A stretch of 64,000 nt of DNA from Siderastrea siderea (lineage: Eukaryota; Cnidaria; Anthozoa; Scleractinia; Rhizangiidae): assembly GCA_964030785.1 (NCBI GenBank), contig OZ034968.1, positions 38,888,186-38,952,185 of the forward strand. The letters are read 5' to 3'. The notes below the pieces were generated by a model. That model worked only from the letters and a program-made list of their open reading frames with translations, searched no databases and had not been told where the DNA came from. How positions within the stretch are numbered: position 1 is the stretch's first letter; each line of letters starts with the position of its first letter. The position numbers were made by a program, and so were the translations under genes. Below, piece after piece: positions 58,147 to 64,000 of the stretch.

Positions 58147-59018
58147 TAGTTGGCAGTCCATTTAAGATTTACATTCAAAAGTCAAGACTTCTTGGCAGGG
58201 TTTTTTGCAGACCAGAGAACCCAAAAAAGTCATCACGTCTTGTAACTGTCAAGTAACTTTAAGTGAAAGCCAATTGTCTCTGGAATGAGTGCTTAACCTT
58301 ACATCATGTAGAGAGGTCCTATGGCCTAAATACTTGCCGAAATACTTACAACATGCAAAACTATAGTCTGTTGAATAATATATTCGACTATGTAAATAAT
58401 ATATTCTGCATTCTGAACCCCTCTCTCTACCAAAGGATTATTGGTACAGGTGTCACATGATAGATTTCCCAAAGAGTGCATCAGTCTATGGAAACTCTAT
58501 GGAGCTTTAAGGTCTTTAAAGTTCTTATTACTAACTTTTATGGCCATGGTCACTCACCAATCTGCTCAAATTTGATTTTGGCATTTCCAATTGTGTAACT
58601 ACATCTTTTTTGTACCAGTCAGGTGTGAGATGAAACTGCTGCCCTCATTTGCATGTCCAGTAAACATGCTTCATTTAAAGTTCATTTATCCAGAAGAGAT
58701 TTTGTTCCTTTCTTGTTTTCTGTTTGAATGCTCTCCTTCTCCTGAGTCGAAACAAAGCTTCATAGCCTGGGACTGACATGCTACATTTTCTTTTTTGCTA
58801 AATATAAGGATTCATAATAATCGACAAACCTAGTCACAACAATTCTGTAATTCTGGTAAATGAAGTCAAAAATGTGTGTTGGATAGGACAGCAAGTGCTT
58901 CACTGTGTATAATACAAAGCTACTGTAAATGGTTTGAACCCAGGAGTCATCATAATTCAGTAAATTGTGATCATCTGATGATGACTTCCGCTCAGCTTAG
59001 CCTGTGAATTTCAGCTTA
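58147..59018. other. No gene recognised; short Penelope-end fragment
   Basis: CTGATGATGACTTCCGCTCAG at about 58,974-58,994 matches the 3' blocks of the relics at 24.7 and 27.4 kb and is then truncated. Nothing else was assigned. Confidence 0.35.
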
Positions 59019-59166
59019 GCCTGTAAACAGGCTCTGCAGTGGGGAAAAGCGAAAAAATAAATCAGCAAGTGGAGCAAGTGGAGCGTAGACCCCTCCCCGT
59101 CTCTCCGCTTGTTCTCGCCCTTTGTTTTCTTCGCTCTTTTCCCAACCAGAGAGCCTGTTCACAGGC
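59019..59166. mobile_element. Small TIR element, GCCTGTAAACAGGCTC ends
   Basis: Left end GCCTGTAAACAGGCTCTGC, right end AGAGAGCCTGTTCACAGGC: complementary, with each end itself a short palindrome. 148 bp, non-coding. Confidence 0.5.
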
Positions 59167-59571
59167 CTATTTCAGCTTGATCATAAGAAATCATTCTGTA
59201 ACAAGCAAAGATTACATAACAGAAGGGTTTCCCAGCTAACAAAAATTGTTGGTGATCTGAAGCTTGACTTAAACATCAAACAAATGAAGTGTTCCCCAGC
59301 TTGTTCATAGCAGCCTGCAGTTGGGTGACTGTTCGCTGTACATGCCGCAGGCCAGCATTTGCTGTTTGAGAGGGAGTGGAATATTGAGAACTTAAAAAAG
59401 GTTTTCAAATTAAGGAACAATCACTTTTGTGACAGAAAAATTTATTATCTTTTTCCATTAATACAATCTCATCCATTGAAACTTAGCTTAAAAAGTCATC
59501 AAGAGTAAACTTATCATTGGCAAAGTGTACTGTTGTTTTGCTGAGCTCACCTTAATCTTTGTTCAACGTAT

Positions 59572-59952
59572 TCAGTTGAGTGTCATTTTATGACTGAACT
59601 TTGTCCTCTTTACAAATGAGTTCCACTGTGAGAAACTTGGTCCTGTTATCACTGTTCTCCTTTTTAAAACTCTCTTTGTTGAGTCCTTCATGTTAAAAGG
59701 ACTTGCTTCTACTGAGTGAATTTTCTTCAGTAGTGATAACACGTGTTTCAATGTCCTCTGTAGTGTTCGTTGCTTTCGTATCTCTTTCCCCCCATAAAAG
59801 ACTTGTAAATGGGTACCTTTTCGCGTGGAATAACAAATACAAGTTTCTCCTTGTCGCTTAGCTCTTGTAAATATTAGAATGTTGCATATCTTTTGTGTAT
59901 CGACTCCTTGTTCTTCGTGCTGAACGTTGAACAGCACTACTTCATCCGCCAT
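59572..59952 (-). CDS. Small ORF with plausible start, unknown protein
   Basis: A 126-codon frame starting at ATG 59952 in good context (AAACATGGCGGATG) and ending at 59572. It reads MADEVVLFNVQ..., with a basic C-terminal half (TLQRTLKHVLSLLKKIHS). No domain was recognised. GC-rich sequence with a GCATGCGCA (NRF-1-like) site lies just upstream at about 60,000, which suggests a promoter. It may be a short gene or first exon; coding status is uncertain. Confidence 0.3.
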   Translation of the reverse strand: MADEVVLFNVQHEEQGVDTQKICNILIFTRAKRQGETCICYSTRKGTHLQVFYGGKEIRKQRTLQRTLKHVLSLLKKIHSVEASPFNMKDSTKRVLKRRTVITGPSFSQWNSFVKRTKFSHKMTLN

Positions 59953-59959
59953 GTTTGAT

Positions 59960-60070
59960 TTTGAGCATGCTAGTTCCCAGGGAGGCCGTGAGATCACACA
60001 CGCATGCGCACTTGTAGTTCGCCATCACGTGTGTCTTAGAAACAATGGAAAAGTGCGAAGTATGAGTTTG
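59960..60070. promoter_or_regulatory. Possible promoter with NRF-1-like and E-box motifs
   Basis: ACGCATGCGCACT at about 60,001 matches the NRF-1 consensus core, and TCACGTGTG (E-box) follows about 25 nt later. It lies directly upstream of the minus-strand ORF start at 59952. Assignment is by motif only. Confidence 0.3.
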
Positions 60071-60723
60071 GGCGCGTGATTTTGAATAGATCGAGTCTGT
60101 TTAGAGTTAAGAACTGCATTTTACTGCTTAATTCTACGTTTTTTCTCTGAAACACTTCGGTTATGGAACAATTTCGAGTGGTTGAAGAAGAAGCAATGAC
60201 CCAGGCTGTCTGAAAAGAGGTAAGAGTGGGAAAATGTTCATATTTTGGCGCAGAATTCGATGCTCGCAGATGTTTCTCACTTCAATCGCCCAAGCGAATG
60301 GTTAGATTTCTCAATTGTCATGAAATGTCTTGAAATGTCCTTTCAAAGCAAAATTCTATGTAAGACTTCAATAAGCTTGAATGTAAAGTGACAATTTAGT
60401 TGAAAGCGTTCGTGCAAATGAGTAAATTCTTGATCAGAACTTACTGGAATAGTCAAATACAAATATGCCTGATTTCCACATTCAACTAGAGTGAACTATC
60501 AGAAGAAAAAGAAGACAAAACTGGATTTGTTGCTGAAAAGGGTTGGATTCCCTTATAGTTTCTTATCAAGACCTAAATGGCTCTTTACTTTAGCACAATA
60601 TTTAATGTTCTCAGATGAAATGTCCATTGAGCAGGTTGTAAATCAGTCCATGTTACACACCATTGGTTTCACACTATAGTTTAAAAAGATCCTGTGATGA
60701 CAGTTGTAATAATAATTTCAAGT
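60071..60723. other. No gene recognised
   Basis: A short frame from ATG 60163 stops after 17 codons. No other supported feature. Confidence 0.35.
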
Positions 60724-62310
60724 CAGTCTTTTTAGTTCTACACTCAAACTTAGAAACCATGAACACTGAAAATATTTCTCGGAAGGTTCATTGTGTTTTG
60801 ACCAATCACGTGCAAGACCTTGAAACCAAAGAAAACAAATGGGTTTGTTAGTCACAGAACGGATTTGGTCCTCACTTTGTTTCATAAAACCTCAAGATTA
60901 AACCTTCATCTTCACTTACACGAATTTAGATTGTTATTCTCTATCTGAGAGTCACATGCACTACGCAAACGAAAACTTTGGCTCAGCGGTTGCCGCTGCA
61001 TTGTAGCAACAGCCACAGATTGTCGAAACCGGTGTTTGTTAATTTTTAACAGCCTGCTCACTCAGTATCATTGTTAAATTTGAAACTGTCAGTTTTAAAA
61101 TTTGCAACTAGACATTGTATGTTGCAAGCCCGTCTCGAGCGCATGGATGTTTTGGCCTAAGTAAATTGAGTCAGCTCTGCTATCAGAATTAACAGCAGCT
61201 TTGGGTGAATTTTGAGGAAGAACATTGCATCTTTATATCACAGTGAAATAAGTGCAGCTTGAGTTGCTTTTATTTGAAATGTCAGAAACAGTTATTGTTG
61301 CGTCAGCTTGTCCAAAAACTTATTAGATCTTAAAGTGCTCAAACTTATTTTTGCTTGCGTTAAGTGCACATGGTTCTCAGATAGAAAGGAATAGCACTTT
61401 CAATTCCTGTAAGATAAGATGAAGGTTAAATCTTGAGGTTTTTTGAAACAGATTGAGAACCAACTTGATTCTGCGACTGAGAAACCCATTCGTTTTCTGT
61501 GGTTGCAAGGTCTCGCATGTGATTGGTCAAAACAGTATTAACACAATGAACATTCCAGAAATATTTTCAGTGTTCACGGTTTTCTTAGGGTGCGTTTCTT
61601 TGGGAGAATCCGAAAATGGATTTGTCATCCCAGATCATATGGATTCTTCGACACCAAAGAAACGCAAAATCCGAAAAAGGATTATTTTGTCATGACAAGA
61701 CAGGTTGGAGGCACGCAATATATATATCAGAACGATATTTCTCTCGTGCTGCCGTAGAATTCAACTAGAATAGAATACAAATAATTTATAAACAAGGACA
61801 GTATCTGCAGTAGTTCAAGTGAACTCGCTATTTGCGTTCACAATTAGCAAAATCTGGTCCCTGAATTACAGAAATGGTACACAAATGAAGTTATCCTGAC
61901 GTGTCAGTGCTTCTGTCTGTACTTTTGGAGAAAACTTTTCAAATATACGGAACGGAATAATCACCTGAATTTTCTTTTTCACGATCGAATGTTTTGTCAC
62001 GCAAGATCGAGAGAAAATATGGAGAGACCAGTAAATTTGCATGGAAGACCGCTTGACAGATGTACTATTTTCGGATCTGTCCCCCAAAGAAACGCACGGA
62101 TCATGAATCCTAAAAATCCGGATTTAGATTTGATCTGATGTATCCACTCGGAGTGTGGATTCTTCAGATCACTAATCCCTGATTAATCCATTTTCGGATT
62201 TAGGTAAAGAAACGCAAAATCCGTTTTTGGATACAAGAATCTGGATTTGGATTTTCCCAAAGAAACGCACCCTTAGTTTGAGTGTAATACAAGGACTTTC
62301 CTGAAATTTG
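60724..62310. mobile_element. Large inverted-repeat element interrupted by a MITE
   Basis: The left arm (about 60,735-60,930) contains ACACTCAAACTTAGAAACC, GAACACTGAAAATATTTCTC, GGTTCATTGTGTTTTGACCA and ACCTCAAGATTAAACCTTCA. The right arm (61,405-61,584, then 62,276-62,300) carries the complements in reverse order. The right arm is split at TTA by the 685-bp element 61588-62272; removing that element restores pairing (ACACTCAAACTAAGAAAACC). The outer borders are approximate and no coding capacity was seen. Confidence 0.65.
61588..62272. mobile_element. 685-bp PIF/Harbinger-like MITE (GGGTGCGTTTCTTTGGGA ends)
   Basis: The left end GGGTGCGTTTCTTTGGGA is matched by the right-end complement TCCCAAAGAAACGCACCC. 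It is flanked by TTA at 61585-61587 and 62273-62275. Inside are more CCAAAGAAACGCA and AATCCG motifs in both orientations. It lies within the right arm of the larger inverted repeat. Confidence 0.72.
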
Positions 62311-62778
62311 AGATGGTGCACTACCTAACTAACCATGACATGATGTAACAGACTTTTTATTTTTTTATTTACAGAACTTCTTAAGGAAAGATTTCTGGTT
62401 CCTGCGGACTTGCAGTAAACAATATATTTCTTAAAGCAGTTTCTCCTAGGTCAGCACTGTAAAATCAAATTGACTGGTATTTCAGTGCTTTCGGTTGGTA
62501 ATGTCATTAGATTTCAAAATGTTATACACATGTATAAAACAACGGTAACCCTTGCTTTATACTTAAATTCTAAGATCTAATCTGATATTTGTAAATTAAG
62601 GGCAATTTATAAATAAACTAGTCATGAATGAATACAGGTCTCTGTGTTTAATTTCTTGCTCAGGGGTTAAGTTTCTTTAAATTGGAGGAAAGCACATTTC
62701 CTTTATTAAAAGCAAATTAAACAAAGTAACTGTAAAAATGTAGCCACTTTTTTCAGTTAATGGCTGCCCTGACTAGCT
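62311..62778. other. No gene recognised
   Basis: AT-rich sequence between two repeat elements; no features supported. Confidence 0.4.
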
Positions 62779-63062
62779 TAGGACTGGTCTGGTCCACAAC
62801 AACAACAAAAAAATGGCTTGGGGTTGACTGGCCCAGGCTGGCCTGAAAAGCAGAAAATATTTTTCCATTTGGGCCGGCTGGGGCCAGCCTGGGCTGTCCT
62901 GGTCTGGGGTGGGCCAGTCCCTGTCATATGTCTGTCTTGGGCCGGCCAGGGCCGGCCAGGGCCGGCTTCTCATTAGCATTTTTGAAAAATGCTAATTTTG
63001 GGCTGGTCTGGGCCGGCCCTGTGGGGACGGCCCAGGCCAAGCAGGACGCTTTTTTGCACGGG
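62779..63062. repeat. GGCC-rich repeat, copy 2
   Basis: Imperfect GGCCGGCC/CCAGGCC motifs with an AAAATGCTAAT inverted pair near 62,975-62,998. On the minus strand it begins at CCCGTGCAAAAAAGCGTCCT, the same start as copy 1 at 56,971, and follows directly after the minus-strand Penelope 3' end. Confidence 0.65.
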
Positions 63063-63107
63063 AAGTAACATATTTGGCGTGTAATTGTGTGTGCATGGTA
63101 AGTATGT

Positions 63108-63690
63108 CTAAATAAATAGTTTTGCGCGGATAGAGTCCGATTGCGTGTTCAGTTTTGGTTTCTTCTTCTTTATAAACAACATTTCGTAAATTAAACAGTC
63201 CAGTTTTCCGCCGCATTTCTTGAGGACGGAAAAGTTGCTGTTAAGGTCGCCGATGGTTTTAATGCCGTGGTCGTTCTTTAAATGCTTGCCGATTGCAGAA
63301 AAACGGTGTTCGTCAATATGTTGGTGTAAATGCCGGCTAGTATAGCCGACATACTTTGCATCGCACAGATCACATTGATAATTGTACACCACGCATTGCT
63401 GGTTAACTAAAGTTGGTTTGGGCTCACGCATCTTAAGGTCTTCACCAATTTTGCGGCTCCTAAAAACTGGTTGAAGAGTGGGATCGATTCTCTTGCTCAG
63501 GTCGGACAGTACGCGGTGAACAGTATTTTCGTTGACAGGTAGTTGAGCTGGCACATCGGGATCTCCAGACATCACTGCGTAACAAAGTGAGAGATGGTAG
63601 AGTTGATGAGGCTCTCAGGGTACTTGAGGTTCGCAAACATCAACTTAAGGCGATCACATTCAGTTGCGAAAGCTTCCCGTGTAGATGACA
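63108..63690 (-). pseudogene. Penelope-like thumb and GIY-YIG endonuclease region
   Basis: The minus strand starts in one frame with AFRLSSTREAFATECDRLKL near 63,690-63,565, then shifts frame to SGDPDVPAQLPVNENTVHRV. It continues through CVVYNYQCDLCDAKYVGYTS (a GIY-YIG domain with a CxxC knuckle), then KLDCLIYEMLFIK and ends RAKLFI stop. This is the C-terminal half of a Penelope polyprotein. A frame break near 63,575 and an apparent short internal deletion show it is not intact. It forms the inverted 5' partial copy of the element continuing at 63,711. Confidence 0.8.
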
Positions 63691-63710
63691 GGCGGAAAGC
63701 ACCATGGTCT

Positions 63711-64000
63711 TGATCAGTCAATCGCTACACCATATCAGTTACCTTCTCTTTCGCTGAAGAGATTCAAAACCTGGACATCGACGAGAATGACATATTGGTA
63801 TCCTATGACGTCACGGCTCTGTTCACGAACGTACCCCTTCAAGAAACCATCGAAATCATCGCTGAAAAGGCTTTCGTAGACAACTGGTTTAATGAAACAC
63901 ATAACCTAAATATCACTAAATCTGAGAACGACCACGGCATTAAAACCATCGGCGACCTTAATAGCAACTTTTCCGTCTTCAAGAAATGCGGCGGAAAACT
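63711..64000 (+). pseudogene. Penelope-like RT fragment fused to GIY-YIG region, truncated by window
   Basis: The plus-strand frame open from 63,714 reads VTFSFAEEIQNLDIDENDIL, then VSYDVTALFTNVPLQET (RT motif around the first catalytic Asp). Near 63,920 it jumps directly to ENDHGIKTIGDLNSNFSVLK, which belongs to the GIY-YIG region and is the inverted match of 63,200-63,275. Most of the RT (including YVDD) and the thumb are deleted, yet the frame stays open across the junction to the window end. Confidence 0.75.

Noticed and set aside
59572..60180. Bidirectional gene pair around 60 kb
   Set aside because: The plus-strand ATG at 60163 stops after 17 codons, so only the minus-strand ORF is kept, at low confidence.
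63685..63879. 64-codon plus-strand frame beginning MTGGKHHG
   Set aside because: Out-of-frame shadow; the RT motif is in a neighbouring frame.
1..64000. Bacterial contamination, symbiont genes or rRNA
   Set aside because: No operon structure, ribosome-binding pattern or rRNA motif; genes have animal introns throughout.

Overview
The window looks like nuclear DNA of a cnidarian, most likely a stony coral. This is inferred from intron-rich animal genes with GT/AG introns, many Penelope-like elements, a DIRS-type recombinase, a CR1/L2-like LINE remnant and dense MITEs. No species-level marker was seen. The base composition is AT-rich, and most of the 64 kb is introns and transposon debris.

Layout. 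1-5 kb: unrecognised sequence, a large microsatellite, and two tRNA-Arg(TCG) genes in a 473-bp tandem duplication, followed by a tRNA-like relic without a D arm. 5.5-7.2 kb (+): an intronless CDADC1-type deaminase gene. 9.2-17.8 kb (-): a complete six-exon DBF4 gene, the regulatory subunit of CDC7 kinase, with a Penelope-like element and a 9-bp-TSD foldback element in intron 4. CDADC1 and DBF4 converge on polyadenylation signals on both strands near 8,670. 17.8-20.5 kb: MITEs and a tRNA-like relic. 20.5-34.1 kb (-): a complete 22-exon SRP72 gene predicted to encode 666 aa, assembled here exon by exon with consistent phases. Its introns carry two Penelope relics in opposite orientation, a minisatellite of about 107 bp and a 416-bp TIR element.

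34.3-39.6 kb: nested elements with TTAA target duplications; the inner one has a decayed THAP domain, which suggests Kolobok. A repeat of about 300 bp lies on both sides. 40-52.4 kb: tandem and dispersed repeats, a DIRS-like tyrosine recombinase with a frameshift before its catalytic Tyr, a possible secreted-protein gene (47.0-48.2 kb, -), a LINE remnant and two 0.63-kb TTAA elements in opposite orientation. 52.5-55.3 kb (+): five exons of a TPR gene resembling TTC4/TTC28-like N termini, with no 3' end seen. 56.8-64 kb: Penelope ends, GGCC-rich repeats, an 846-bp hAT-like element, a large inverted repeat whose right arm is interrupted by a 685-bp MITE, and a rearranged Penelope element running off the window.

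The recognisable host genes are housekeeping genes: nucleotide deamination, S-phase kinase activation and SRP-mediated protein targeting. Nothing shows that they work together; their neighbourhood is probably incidental. No new defence or biosynthetic system was found. The most informative novelties are the nested and inverted transposon structures, hammerhead-like motifs in the Penelope ends, and the intronless CDADC1 gene.
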